Both the position numbers and the translations under genes were made by a program. Below are positions 16,231 through 25,472 of a DNA stretch of 64,000 bases, one piece after another. The notes beneath the pieces were generated by a model that was not told where the DNA came from, did not search any database, and was given only the letters and a program-made list of their open reading frames with translations. This DNA is from Chryseobacterium artocarpi (GTDB lineage: Bacteria; Bacteroidota; Bacteroidia; Flavobacteriales; Weeksellaceae). The stretch is taken from NCBI RefSeq assembly GCF_001684975.1, contig NZ_MAYH01000048.1, positions 1-64,000 of the forward strand. Direction: 5' to 3'. Positions within the stretch are counted from its first letter, which is position 1, and each line of letters opens with the position of its first letter.

Positions 16231-19200
16231 TTAAAATTGGACACGAAGTCCCAGTGAGTAAGTAGTTACAGGTTTCAAAGAATAAGTACCCCAGTTATAA
16301 TCCGGATCTATCCCTTGTTTATTGGCTCTCCACAATATCCCTATGTTATTTATATTACAATAGAGCTGAAGGTTTTTAAGCTTTAAAGTTTGTAGTACTT
16401 CCTTTGAAAAACTATAATTTAAATTGATATACTGAAGACGGATGTGGTCTCCCTTTTCAACCAGTGCTTCAGAGCCAAGATAAAAAGCATCTCTGGCAGA
16501 ATTACTCTCATACCTATTGGAAGGAATATTGGTATTAAGCTCATCTCCCGGTTTTTGCCATCTGTTAGCATAATCACTATGCCCATCACGATTCATAATA
16601 AGATCAGTATAGCTTATGGAACTCCTTCTAAACCAATACCCAAATTTGTATGTAATAGCAACATCAAGACTTAGCTGTCCATAACTAAAGTTATTGATAA
16701 ACGAACCATACTTTGTAGGGACTGCCGAGCCAAAATAACGTAAATCCTCTACACCTTTTTCTGAACTGGTTATTTGTGAATAATCCTTACTCACCTTACC
16801 GTCTACATATCCCTGTGGATCACCTGTAACAGTATCTAATCCTGCCCATTTGTAGGCAAATATTGAAAATACAGGTAGTCCGGTTATTCCCGATATGGGT
16901 ACTTGTGAGCCTGAACGGGAAACAAAATTGCTGGCAAACATAGTGGAAAGGTAATAGTCTGTTACCTGATCCTTATAGGTGCTAAAGTTCAGAATACTAT
17001 TCCATTTAAAGGCTTTATCTATATTTCTTGTTCTAAGTTCTATATCAATTCCATTTCCTTTCATTCCGGCTACATTCCACAACATTGATTTTATTCCGGT
17101 TGTATAATCCAGCGGTGCTTCTCCAAAAAGATTATTCCCTTCTTTCTGAAAGTATTCCACAGATCCGGTAATACGATTATTTTTTGTGGCAAAATCAAGA
17201 CCCATATTAATCATTTTTATCATTTCCCATTTCAGATTGGGGTTATAATACTGATCTATTCTCGCTGTTCTCCCTCCTGTATACACCGATGCATTTGAAT
17301 CAAAAGCGATTGTGGTTACCGCCACCATTGCAGGGTCTATGTTTCCGTTAAACCCGTAAGACCCCCTTAACTTTAGATTAGGAAGCCAATCCACATGATA
17401 GAAATTCTCATTGGATATGTTCCATGCTAGTCCTGCTGACCAAAAAGGATTCCACTGATCGTTGGTCTTTAGTCCAAACAGATTGCTCGCATCACGCCTT
17501 ACACTCCCGGAAATGGTATATTTCTTATCATAAGTATAGGCAGCATTGGCATAGAGGGATAAAAAACGAATATTAGTCTCCCTAAGTGACATGACCTTGG
17601 GTATAAAATCCATATTACCCGTAACGTAGTTGGGATACTGATTAGTGTAATCAACAACACCTACAGACTGGTTACGTGAATTATAGCCATAATATTGATT
17701 GCTTTCATACCGGGTAGAAGTCTCTCTCATTTCTCCCCCTGCAATAACAGAGATATTATGCTTTAACCAGGTATTGTTATAATTAATCTGTCCCCTTAAA
17801 TTATTAACTGTTGCAAGGGTATTACTCTTTATCATGATTCCGCCTTTGGGTACGATAAAACCAACGCTGCCATCTGCATTAGACCTTGCGAAGCTATTAA
17901 TCATATTTCGGGCATAATAGCTTTCATCATCATTTAAATTGGTAGTAAGTCCACTTAATCTTTGATATTGATACTTAACATCTATATCCAGCCCTTTAAG
18001 AATTTTGTAGTTTACTGCTGTATTTAAAAGTATTTCTGTATTATCATTTTTTACTGTTCTATGCTGCCAGTCGGTTAATGGATAATAATTCCAATCCATC
18101 AGACCTTTTCCCTGTAAAGAGTTTTTATAATTCTGGTCATAAAGGGAATTCACAACAAGGGGGTGTCCTTTAGCATCTGCAAATTCCATATAAGGAACTT
18201 TCCACACCCCATACATATTAATACTGTTGTATGCACTTCTTCCACTTTGGGTTTGAGCATTAGTAAAATAAACGCCTGTAGTCACAGATAGATTAGAGAA
18301 AGGCTTCCACGTATTCTGGAACCTTGCATTAAACCGCTGGTATTTTTCACCCAGATTTCCACTATTATTATCATACCCAAAAAATGAAGTCCATGAAAAA
18401 TTCGGAGCTCCGGCAGAGATATTCAGTGCATACTGACGGTTTTCAAGAGGCAGGTACATATATTTTTTATACTGATTACGCACATCAATACTTCGCAGTC
18501 TACCAATTTGTGCCATCACATCGGCACTGGACATTAAGCCTTTCTGCTCTTTGTTAAGAAGATCGACAACGGGAGTCAAGACCGGATGAGAGGGCGAACT
18601 CAAATCACTGTTATAGTATCCTCTTTTAAAAAGCTCCATTTCTACGTCTATGAAATCACTACTTGACATCTGTTTAGTATAACCTAAATCTGGTTTTGCA
18701 CTAAGTGTTAAGTTTGCAGTAAAGTCAACAGACATCGACTGATTGAATTTTGCACCTTTTGTTGTAATGACAATCACACCGTTGGCTGCTCTTGCACCCC
18801 AGATACTTGATGCAGCAGCATCCTTTAGGATGGTGACACTTTCTACCATATTAGGGTTTATATTTTTAATATCTCCTTCATAGGGAAAATTATCCACTAC
18901 AATGAGTGGAGATTTAGGTCCCTGAAGGGTACTTAAGCCTCTTACCATGAGTTGTCCATCTTCTGTAATACCTTTGGTCATACTAAGTCCGTTAGCTACC
19001 GCCGGAAGTCTGTCAAGGATATTTGTGGTCACTTGTTGCTGTAAAAGCTTGTTATCGACTGTTGAAAAAGATCCTGTAGCCCTTTCTTTAGGTATTCTTT
19101 GATAACCTGTAGAAATATTTACAGCTTCAATCTCATTAATTTTACCTGTCTCTTTATTCTTGAGGTATATAACCAATGGCTTTCCTTCAGGAAACTCCAC

Positions 19201-19443
19201 AAGCATAGTTTTATTTTCATAGTTCTTACCAAACAGGTTTAAACGGGTCTTCATAGTAGGAACCTTAAGACTAAATCTACCTTCAGCATCTGTAACCGTT
19301 ACAGTTTTTGAATCCGGTAAAGAGACAGAGATTCCACTAACCGGATGAGATGTTGTCTCATCCAGTACAATACCTGTTACCTGCTGTTGTGCCATTATCG
19401 CAATTCCCAAAAGCATGCTTGGGAATATTAAAATTTTCTTCAT
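16231..19443 (-). CDS. SusC/RagA family TonB-linked outer-membrane transporter
   Basis: A 1070-residue protein. Signal peptide (residues 1-18, cut near MAQQ), a CarboxypepD_reg-like domain (about 20-95, VTGIVLDETTSHPVSGISV), then a plug with the SusC signature (LPAVANGLSM, LMVRGLSTLQGPKSPLIVVD, ILKDAAASSIWGARAANGVI at about 140-230) and a large beta barrel ending in an aromatic-rich C-terminus (LRVQF). It imports ligands across the outer membrane with energy from TonB/ExbBD. Operon partner of the SusD downstream. Unlike canonical starch loci, the operon begins with a thioredoxin-fold protein. Confidence 0.92.
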   Translation of the reverse strand: MKKILIFPSMLLGIAIMAQQQVTGIVLDETTSHPVSGISVSLPDSKTVTVTDAEGRFSLKVPTMKTRLNLFGKNYENKTMLVEFPEGKPLVIYLKNKETGKINEIEAVNISTGYQRIPKERATGSFSTVDNKLLQQQVTTNILDRLPAVANGLSMTKGITEDGQLMVRGLSTLQGPKSPLIVVDNFPYEGDIKNINPNMVESVTILKDAAASSIWGARAANGVIVITTKGAKFNQSMSVDFTANLTLSAKPDLGYTKQMSSSDFIDVEMELFKRGYYNSDLSSPSHPVLTPVVDLLNKEQKGLMSSADVMAQIGRLRSIDVRNQYKKYMYLPLENRQYALNISAGAPNFSWTSFFGYDNNSGNLGEKYQRFNARFQNTWKPFSNLSVTTGVYFTNAQTQSGRSAYNSINMYGVWKVPYMEFADAKGHPLVVNSLYDQNYKNSLQGKGLMDWNYYPLTDWQHRTVKNDNTEILLNTAVNYKILKGLDIDVKYQYQRLSGLTTNLNDDESYYARNMINSFARSNADGSVGFIVPKGGIMIKSNTLATVNNLRGQINYNNTWLKHNISVIAGGEMRETSTRYESNQYYGYNSRNQSVGVVDYTNQYPNYVTGNMDFIPKVMSLRETNIRFLSLYANAAYTYDKKYTISGSVRRDASNLFGLKTNDQWNPFWSAGLAWNISNENFYHVDWLPNLKLRGSYGFNGNIDPAMVAVTTIAFDSNASVYTGGRTARIDQYYNPNLKWEMIKMINMGLDFATKNNRITGSVEYFQKEGNNLFGEAPLDYTTGIKSMLWNVAGMKGNGIDIELRTRNIDKAFKWNSILNFSTYKDQVTDYYLSTMFASNFVSRSGSQVPISGITGLPVFSIFAYKWAGLDTVTGDPQGYVDGKVSKDYSQITSSEKGVEDLRYFGSAVPTKYGSFINNFSYGQLSLDVAITYKFGYWFRRSSISYTDLIMNRDGHSDYANRWQKPGDELNTNIPSNRYESNSARDAFYLGSEALVEKGDHIRLQYINLNYSFSKEVLQTLKLKNLQLYCNINNIGILWRANKQGIDPDYNWGTYSLKPVTTYSLGLRVQF

Positions 19444-19568
19444 GATTGTTTAAAATTTGAAATTAAACTGGACTCTGTTTTATAGAATGATATAAATGAT
19501 AAGAGATTCTCTTACCGATTAAGCCTATGGTTATACCAATTCTACTATCCTTAAGTCACTATAGCCCG

Positions 19569-20858
19569 TTATTTTTTGTCTTTTACAACCAGCATCGGGA
19601 TAGTTCGGGTTTCCTCTACAAGAGCCAGATCATATTTCCCAAGTTCATGCTGAAGAGTTTTAAGGTCTGAGGAATTTGAGAATTGCAAATCGATATTTCC
19701 TCTATATCCAGTTTCATCTATCACCGGTAGTGGTGTTGTTTCACCAGTAGCATTTAACCCGGATATAAGATGACCTATAGTAGCATTTTTAAGCATAGAT
19801 GGAGTTTTAAAAAATTGATCTACAGTTTCACCTCCTTTAGTGGCAATTTTATCTTGATTAGAAGTTCTTTTTAGAACCAGACATTTCACCAGTCTCTTTT
19901 CAATATTTGCTGTATAGTCAGAATTTTCATTCACATTTCTTAACATTTTATCATAGAGGGAATCTGCCTGCTCCTTTGGAACTATATATTCAATACTATA
20001 TAATTTATCAAAGTCTCCACTTTTGGTGGTATCAAAATCTATTTCTTCAGGTTTATTCACAAGATTTATCAATCTTTTATCGGTAAACTGATCTCCAAAT
20101 TTTTCAAATAATTCATAGGAAATTCCTTTATAGATATTCATTAATGAAAAATTGGTAAACTGTCTGCCATAAACGACTTGTCCATCTCTATGAAATCCTG
20201 AGCCATATGTAATAGCCCGAATTCTGCCTTTTACAAACAGGTTATATCCTTTAAGGTGGGCTAGTTTCTCCAATTCAAAATTCTCAGAGAGCATTAATGG
20301 TCTTTTACGGTCGATCTGAATAACCGTTTGAAGGGAGGATTCTTCTCCTTTTAAAGCTTCTAGAAGTGTAGCTTCTGAAACCTGTCCGGAATCTGTGGTG
20401 TTAAAAACTTTTCCATCTTTGATCCAAATAATATATGGTACAGCAGTGTGTGGAAACAGATTATGGAATAACTGATCTTCAGTAACCGATAGTATACCTT
20501 TATAACGCTGTCCATTTTTAGAAGCAAAGAATTTATCTAAAGTGGCTCTATCCTGATTGCTAACAGCCAGTATTTTTATCTTGTCTCCAAACTGTTTTTG
20601 GAGTCCCTCCATCTTTGGGAAGTTGGCAAGGCAGGCACTGCACCATGTATTCCAGAAGTCCAGTAAGATCAATTTATTTTTATCCTCAGATAATTTTATA
20701 GTTTTCTGAGGATGATTGACTACCTCCATTGGAGTAGCCCAGACGGAAGTCGGCAAAGCTTCACCTACTTTCAAAGATTTTTTTTGTGAATATGCTGAAG
20801 TAGCTACGGTTACGGCTAAAATAAGGGACACACGCCCCCTGCAAAAGAAATTTTTCAT
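19569..20858 (-). CDS. TlpA-like thioredoxin-fold protein with C-terminal DUF3738 region
   Basis: I place the start at the ATG 20858 (MKNFFCRGRVSLILAVTV), which gives a clean signal peptide ending at AYSQ. The longer frame to 20921 adds 21 unlikely residues. Residues about 30-170 are a TlpA/redoxin domain with active site WCSAC (LLDFWNTWCSACLANFPKM). The C-terminal 200 residues end in a DUF3738-like pattern (VIDETGYRGNIDLQF ... LGKYDLALVEETRTIPMLVV). It is the first gene of the operon with SusC and SusD, 125 bases before SusC. Likely a periplasmic disulfide oxidoreductase acting on, or protecting, what the transporter imports. The substrate is unknown. It carries a long leader. Confidence 0.75.
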   Translation of the reverse strand: MKNFFCRGRVSLILAVTVATSAYSQKKSLKVGEALPTSVWATPMEVVNHPQKTIKLSEDKNKLILLDFWNTWCSACLANFPKMEGLQKQFGDKIKILAVSNQDRATLDKFFASKNGQRYKGILSVTEDQLFHNLFPHTAVPYIIWIKDGKVFNTTDSGQVSEATLLEALKGEESSLQTVIQIDRKRPLMLSENFELEKLAHLKGYNLFVKGRIRAITYGSGFHRDGQVVYGRQFTNFSLMNIYKGISYELFEKFGDQFTDKRLINLVNKPEEIDFDTTKSGDFDKLYSIEYIVPKEQADSLYDKMLRNVNENSDYTANIEKRLVKCLVLKRTSNQDKIATKGGETVDQFFKTPSMLKNATIGHLISGLNATGETTPLPVIDETGYRGNIDLQFSNSSDLKTLQHELGKYDLALVEETRTIPMLVVKDKK

Positions 20859-21416
20859 ACTTTTACTTAGATTATTAATAATAATTATGACCAGCTCTTC
20901 TGTGTGTTCAAGTAAATTCAAGGCTACTATAGCACAGGAAGGGCTTTTTTAGGGTTTGATTAAGATAAATGACTTAGGGACATGATTTCCCCTTCAGCCA
21001 ATAATGTTCATAGGCAGGTAGAATTGTATTTTGAAAAAGCAGGGAAAATATATCTCATAACTATATTCCCCTTGCTAAGTGCAAAAAATCTGGTGATAAG
21101 GATGAAAAAAAGATTTCATAAATTAAGGATTGCTCCCGCAATGGTTGTACACCCACTGTAACTGTCCACAGTGATACTTTTACGGTAGGAGCGTCTTAGA
21201 GAATTGTAGAGTAAGTGGACTGCATAGAAATAAAAACGGCATGGGAACTCTACAATATCAGGACAGAGGTACTGGTATACCTAACACACAGATAAGAGAG
21301 AAACCCACGCCTAGGTCGTGAGCCTCATTACTTATTGTCTCGTGTGTTTAAAAATTACCAGTTTTCTATCCGAGATTCTAAGCAATAGCTTCTATTTATT
21401 AATCGTTGAAGTATCG
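20859..21416 (-). other. Long structured 5' leader of the TlpA-SusC-SusD operon
   Basis: About 550 bases separate a strong minus-strand promoter (21417-21448) from the TlpA start. Paired arms include TTGTAGAGT (21204-21212) with ACTCTACAA (21247-21255), AACACAC near 21283 with GTGTGTT near 21345, CACG/CGTG around the palindrome CCTAGG (about 21306-21320), and GCAGGG...TATA (21039-21052) with TATATTCCCC..GC (21062-21075). On the minus strand a 5-codon frame (ATGAGGCTCACGACCTAG) sits inside the first stem. This is compatible with a riboswitch, an attenuator or an RNA thermosensor. I recognise no known class with confidence. Confidence 0.5.
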
Positions 21417-21448
21417 CAAAGTTACCTTTATTGTAACTTATAATGCAA
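21417..21448 (-). promoter_or_regulatory. Flavobacterial promoter with overlapping inverted repeat
   Basis: On the minus strand TTG (complement of 21446-21448) is followed after 21 bases by TAACTTTG (complement of 21417-21424), a perfect TAnnTTTG -7 box. An exact inverted repeat AAGTTAC (21419-21425) / GTAACTT (21433-21439) overlaps the box and may be an operator. Drives the TlpA operon. Confidence 0.65.
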
Positions 21449-21537
21449 ATATAATAAAATATTTTAAATCATTCGCTATCACGAACAGTTGTTTTTATTT
21501 AAATCAGTTGATTTGAATATAAATGTTGAATTAACGA

Positions 21538-21842
21538 TGACTGATATTAAAAATAATGAGAGAAATAAAGGAAAAAATGCATTGGTAAATAAATATCTTT
21601 GCAACTTTATTGCTTCAAGATTTTTATTAATCTTAAGAGATCAAAACGGAAAGGAAATATCTCAGAATAAATATGCAAAGTTATGTGGAATTGCTCCTTC
21701 AACTGTTAGTAAAATAAAACTCCCTGAAGGATATGATATCCCTATGTCAACGATTTATAACATTTGTCGACATGAAAAAAAATCTTTACAAAGTTTTTTT
21801 AGTGATTTTGAAAAGATATATGGGCAAAATATCCCAGACTAA
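21538..21842 (+). CDS. Small helix-turn-helix DNA-binding protein
   Basis: The start is taken at ATG 21538 (MTDIKNNERNKGKNALV), giving 101 residues. The earlier in-frame TTG start lies in AT-rich leader DNA. The core NKYAKLCGIAPSTVSKIK is a Cro/CI-type helix-turn-helix, followed by YDIPMSTIYNICRHEKKSLQSFF. A single-domain regulator with no ligand domain. It lies divergently from the TlpA-SusCD operon, whose promoter carries an inverted repeat, and upstream of the T6SS cargo genes but cut off from them by a strong terminator. Target genes are therefore unknown. The divergent operon is the simplest candidate. Confidence 0.6.
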
Positions 21843-21891
21843 ATATTTTATAATTAGCCAACAACAATAAAACAAGACATCTACAATAATA

Positions 21892-21927
21892 AATAACCTT
21901 CTTAGCATTTTCGCTAAGAAGGTTATT
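21892..21927. terminator. Strong hairpin terminator after the HTH gene
   Basis: AATAACCTTCTTAGC (21892-21906) pairs without mismatch with GCTAAGAAGGTTATT (21913-21927), a 15-base-pair stem with T-rich flank. It isolates the HTH gene from the vgrG operon. Confidence 0.85.
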
Positions 21928-22039
21928 TATTAATACACTGATGATGTATAGAAAGAATTTGAGAATTATAATGATTATCATTCGGAGAATATAATTATTT
22001 ATAATTTTCATAATCTACTAATTTCCAAATACCTTATGT

Positions 22040-22066
22040 TTGTTTTAAAAAAAGTCACTATTTTTG
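22040..22066 (+). promoter_or_regulatory. Promoter of the vgrG island
   Basis: TTG (22040-22042), 16 bases, then TATTTTTG (22059-22066), a perfect TAnnTTTG -7 box. Transcription would start near 22073, so the TTG at 22064 is part of the promoter and not a start codon. Confidence 0.6.
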
Positions 22067-22090
22067 GATATAAACACCAAGATCACACAA

Positions 22091-22396
22091 ATGATTTATA
22101 AAATCCATCAGATTACCAATGATTTCATCATTGGATCTGTCCAAGACAAAATAAAGAACTACCGCTGGATAGTAGTGGCAGATATTCCACGCCAAATGAC
22201 CTTATATAATCGAGTTCAACCTCAAAATATTAGCCTTATCAGTGGTGAATCTGATGAGGGTTTTAGCCATGACTTTGAAAGAATATGGACATTATACATG
22301 GCAGAACGCCTAAGAAATTGGCTAATTATTGAACATCCTGAAAAGCTATTTTCTTATAGAGATCAACCAATATCAATTAACAATAATTTTATCTGA
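22091..22396 (+). CDS. Small conserved protein upstream of vgrG, unknown function
   Basis: A 101-residue protein if begun at ATG 22091 (MIYKIHQITNDFIIGSV). A longer reading from TTG 22064 would overlap the promoter -7 box. No signal peptide. It has a mixed alpha/beta pattern with YRWIVVADIPRQMTLYNRV in the middle. I do not recognise the family. Its place as first gene of the operon, 50 bases before vgrG, suggests a T6SS accessory such as a spike chaperone or loading factor. That is only inferred from position. Confidence 0.45.
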   Translation: MIYKIHQITNDFIIGSVQDKIKNYRWIVVADIPRQMTLYNRVQPQNISLISGESDEGFSHDFERIWTLYMAERLRNWLIIEHPEKLFSYRDQPISINNNFI

Positions 22397-22446
22397 TTAT
22401 TATTACTTAAAAATACTTATCAAAAACACTAAAACAAAAACAAAAT

Positions 22447-24396
22447 ATGAAAAAGAAAAATACTCCTGAAGATATTTTCTTCAAACCTGACGGATATAAA
22501 GCTCCGGATAATGCCAATGCTATTAAAGAGAATAGTATTGCAGGTATTAATCGTGTTGTAAAACTACAATGCATTGTGAATGGTAAAATCATTCCACACT
22601 TTAAAGATTTTAAGCTAAAACAAAGTACCAGAAATCATCATGAATTTGAGCTCATTCTGGCACATGATAGCCTGGAAAACAGACAGGATCATACATTAGA
22701 AGATGTCAATAAATTTCTTGGTGGAAGACTAACCGTCAGAATCATGTATAAAGATGTGGACAAGAGCCCCGAAAGAGTATTTGTTGGAGTCATAACAAAA
22801 GTAGGATTCAGTCAGGATAATCATAGCCTCGGAAACATTGTACTGAAAGGCTTTAGTCCAACCATACTTTTGGATGCTGCTCCCCATACTCAAAGCTTTG
22901 GGGGTGGGCAGCCTGTTAATATGGGAATAATTGCCACTGAAATTCTTAAGCAAGGTATAGATAAAGGTAAATATGACTATCGTGTTGATGCTAAAGCTTC
23001 ATCACAAATTATCTATAGTGCTCAATATGATGAAACACATTACAATTATTTATGTAGAATGGCAGAGGCTTATGGTGAACAGTTTTATTATGATGGTGAA
23101 GTACTGCATTTTGGTAACCTGCCACCTCAGAATAAAGTTCTGGAACTTATTTATGGGAGTAATGTTTCTGATATCAATGTAGAATTAAAAGCCGTACATA
23201 TCAATCCTAGTTTTTACGGTTACAACAGCAGTGGTAATACAAAACTAACATCGGGACAAACTCCGATTAGCCACAAGGGTGATTTGGCACAGACTGCCTA
23301 TAAAAATAACAATAGTATTTTTAAAACACAATCCCTTCAAGTTGCTCCTATAAAAGCTAGAACTGATATGGACGTCACCAATTCCCAGACCAGTACAGCA
23401 GGAAGCCAAGCTGTAGAGGTGTTTACAGTTTCAGGGAAAACTACTGTTCCTTTCCTGTATCCGGGATGTGTGGCAGATGTTAAAATGAGAAAAGCTGATA
23501 GTAATGAAACCACTTATTTCACCAAGGTAATGATAACCGAGGTAAACCATGAGATAGATACACTTGGGCATTATACTGGTAGCTTTGTAGCTATTGCAGC
23601 AGACACAGGATTCTTACCAAAAGCTGAATTCACTATTCCGACTGCTTTACCCCAAATAGCAACAGTAATTTCCAATACAGACACTGAAGGTCAAGGGAGA
23701 GTTCAAGTGAAGTTTGATTGGCAATTGAATGATACTACAAACTTTATTCGTGTTATGAGTCCCGATGCAGGCGGAACTGACCAAATCACTCAAAACCGAG
23801 GTTATGTTGCCATTCCTGAGGTTGGTGATCAGGTAATGGTTAACTTCCAGCATGGTCACCCTGATCGTCCTTTTGTAATGGGTGGAATGTTTCATGGTGG
23901 AACAGGAATTGGTGGAAATATAGATAATCATATTAAATCCATACAGACCAGAAGTGGAAATAAGGTTATCTTTAATGATGCTGAAGGCAGTATACATATT
24001 GAAGATCCAAGTGGAAATATTTACTTTATGGATGGTAAAGGGAATATTACAGTCACCGCTCCTCAGAATATGACATTTAATGCCGGGCAGAATGTAAGCA
24101 TCAATGCCGGACAAAACATAAATGTCATAGCAGGAACCAATATCATGGCATCAGCAACGTTGAATTACACACAAGCAGTAGGAGTAAATTATATGAGTAC
24201 AATTGCAGGAAATTCAAGTCATTTTATTACAGGGAAGCTTATGGAAATAATTGATGGAGACACTGTATCAGAATCTAAAAAAGAGAGGAAGGAATACAGT
24301 AGTCAGGATATGGAGGTACAATCAGAAGGAAATATAAAAAAGTACTCCCAAAAGACATTATATAACAACAGTGGCGAAAAATCTAACTCCCATTAA
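22447..24396 (+). CDS. vgrG: VgrG, type VI secretion spike protein
   Basis: A 649-residue protein with VgrG architecture: an N-terminal gp27-like part (about 25-370; FVGVITKVGFSQDNHSLGNI, YNYLCRMAEAYGEQFYYDG), a gp5-like OB fold (about 390-480; GRVQVKFDW ... YVAIPEVGDQVMVNFQHGHP), and a C-terminal beta-helix stem with short repeats (GQNVSINAGQNINVIAGTN). VgrG trimers tip the T6SS needle and carry effectors. No T6SS structural genes (tssB, tssC, clpV, hcp) lie in the window, so this is an orphan cargo locus that would use a system encoded elsewhere. The two following genes overlap or nearly abut and are its likely cargo. Confidence 0.9.
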   Translation: MKKKNTPEDIFFKPDGYKAPDNANAIKENSIAGINRVVKLQCIVNGKIIPHFKDFKLKQSTRNHHEFELILAHDSLENRQDHTLEDVNKFLGGRLTVRIMYKDVDKSPERVFVGVITKVGFSQDNHSLGNIVLKGFSPTILLDAAPHTQSFGGGQPVNMGIIATEILKQGIDKGKYDYRVDAKASSQIIYSAQYDETHYNYLCRMAEAYGEQFYYDGEVLHFGNLPPQNKVLELIYGSNVSDINVELKAVHINPSFYGYNSSGNTKLTSGQTPISHKGDLAQTAYKNNNSIFKTQSLQVAPIKARTDMDVTNSQTSTAGSQAVEVFTVSGKTTVPFLYPGCVADVKMRKADSNETTYFTKVMITEVNHEIDTLGHYTGSFVAIAADTGFLPKAEFTIPTALPQIATVISNTDTEGQGRVQVKFDWQLNDTTNFIRVMSPDAGGTDQITQNRGYVAIPEVGDQVMVNFQHGHPDRPFVMGGMFHGGTGIGGNIDNHIKSIQTRSGNKVIFNDAEGSIHIEDPSGNIYFMDGKGNITVTAPQNMTFNAGQNVSINAGQNINVIAGTNIMASATLNYTQAVGVNYMSTIAGNSSHFITGKLMEIIDGDTVSESKKERKEYSSQDMEVQSEGNIKKYSQKTLYNNSGEKSNSH

Positions 24397-24398
24397 AC

Positions 24399-25472
24399 AT
24401 GAGCAGAATAAGAATTGTAAAGGGAAAATATACTAAGATAACCGGAGGTGATCATTATATGTTTTCTGATGGAAATATTATTTCCTCTGCCGGAGGAAAA
24501 TATGAGGAACAAGGGAATGAGGGAGGTATCGTCTTTGGTGACTCCAAACCCTATGAGCCTTGGAAATCTTATCCCAGGCATGACTGGTATCATTGTGTAT
24601 TTGCACATACTACCAATAAAAAAATACCAATTGCTGATTTAGGAGTTAGTGATTTTAATGTAGAGATGTGCCTAACTGGAATAACTTCTGTAATTCGCTT
24701 TGAGGCATATAATTTAAATTCCACTGATAAATATAAGTTTCATAATTGGGTGTATGTATTAAATATTTATATGAACAATCGTGGAGAGCTTGTAGAGGGA
24801 GGAATGGATTTAATTACCTATAAAACAGAAAGGAAGATTGGTTCTCAGGAAAGGAATATAGAAAAGCTGAAGGATAGTGATAAAATAGTTTTTCAAAGAA
24901 CCCAATATGATCTAAGGTCAAAAGGAAAAGACCTTCATGATGAAGTATTGTTGGATCATAAGCTCATTTTTTCCAACGGAATGGAAAGAAATATCAACTT
25001 TGGAACTAAAACAACAGAGTCTCATATGTTTTATGATATTTTTGGAGATTTTGTAAAAGAAGCAAGTCGCCTCAATCGTCGTGCTGATATTTCTTATGTA
25101 TTTGCAGGAACGGAAAATGCAGAAAGCTTCTTAAGTAAAATAAATGAAACAGCCGATAAGATTGCACTAGAGACAGACAGTCCGTTTTTAGCCAATTCTT
25201 TTGATAAATATAAAGGAACATCTGTTTTTAAAGAGGTATTCGGGGTACTTAGCTATTTAACAGGTACTATTGATGATGGACAGGTATTAGCAGATAGAGT
25301 ACGAAAAATCCGAGGTCCAATACAGCTTACTAGTGTACAATGCGCAAGAATGGATGAAAAGGAAAAATTTATAAAATTTTCTGAGGATAAAATCTATTTT
25401 GTTACTAGCGAATTTGAGGAACTTGGTGAAACATTACAAAACACAAAAAAAAGATTGAAAAAAGATGAGTAA
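24399..25472 (+). CDS. VgrG-linked T6SS cargo protein
   Basis: A 357-residue protein starting 3 bases after the vgrG stop. The N-terminal 50 residues (IRIVKGKYTKITGGDHYMFS, SAGGKYEEQGNEGGIVFGD) have the glycine-rich beta pattern seen on T6SS-associated proteins of flavobacteria and could form a PAAR-like or spike-docking tip. The remainder is not recognisable. The last 100 residues (LSYLTGTIDDGQVLADRVRK, then IRGPIQLTSV) resemble the end of the next gene's product (INYLCTADDVMKLSDELFEF, then RGPVIISDV), so the two are distant paralogues or share a domain. The 8-base overlap with the next gene shows operon structure. An effector or adaptor role is inferred. Confidence 0.5.
   Translation: MSRIRIVKGKYTKITGGDHYMFSDGNIISSAGGKYEEQGNEGGIVFGDSKPYEPWKSYPRHDWYHCVFAHTTNKKIPIADLGVSDFNVEMCLTGITSVIRFEAYNLNSTDKYKFHNWVYVLNIYMNNRGELVEGGMDLITYKTERKIGSQERNIEKLKDSDKIVFQRTQYDLRSKGKDLHDEVLLDHKLIFSNGMERNINFGTKTTESHMFYDIFGDFVKEASRLNRRADISYVFAGTENAESFLSKINETADKIALETDSPFLANSFDKYKGTSVFKEVFGVLSYLTGTIDDGQVLADRVRKIRGPIQLTSVQCARMDEKEKFIKFSEDKIYFVTSEFEELGETLQNTKKRLKKDE

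Noticed and set aside
21100..21159. 19-codon ORF (MKKRFHKLRIAPAMVVHPL) as a RiPP precursor
   Set aside because: It lies antisense in the leader of the TlpA operon, has no maturation enzyme nearby, and no plus-strand promoter was seen.
21039..21290. Cobalamin riboswitch on the plus strand
   Set aside because: Pieces resemble class boxes (GTGCAA, CCCGCAA, ACTGTAA, a GGACTGC...GCATGGGAA stem), but they are interrupted by insertions, the closing ACCTGCC is missing, and the only strong promoter transcribes the other strand. The next plus-strand gene is a small HTH, not a B12 gene.
22064..22090. TTG start for the gene upstream of vgrG
   Set aside because: The TTG is part of a perfect TAnnTTTG promoter box; ATG 22091 fits better.
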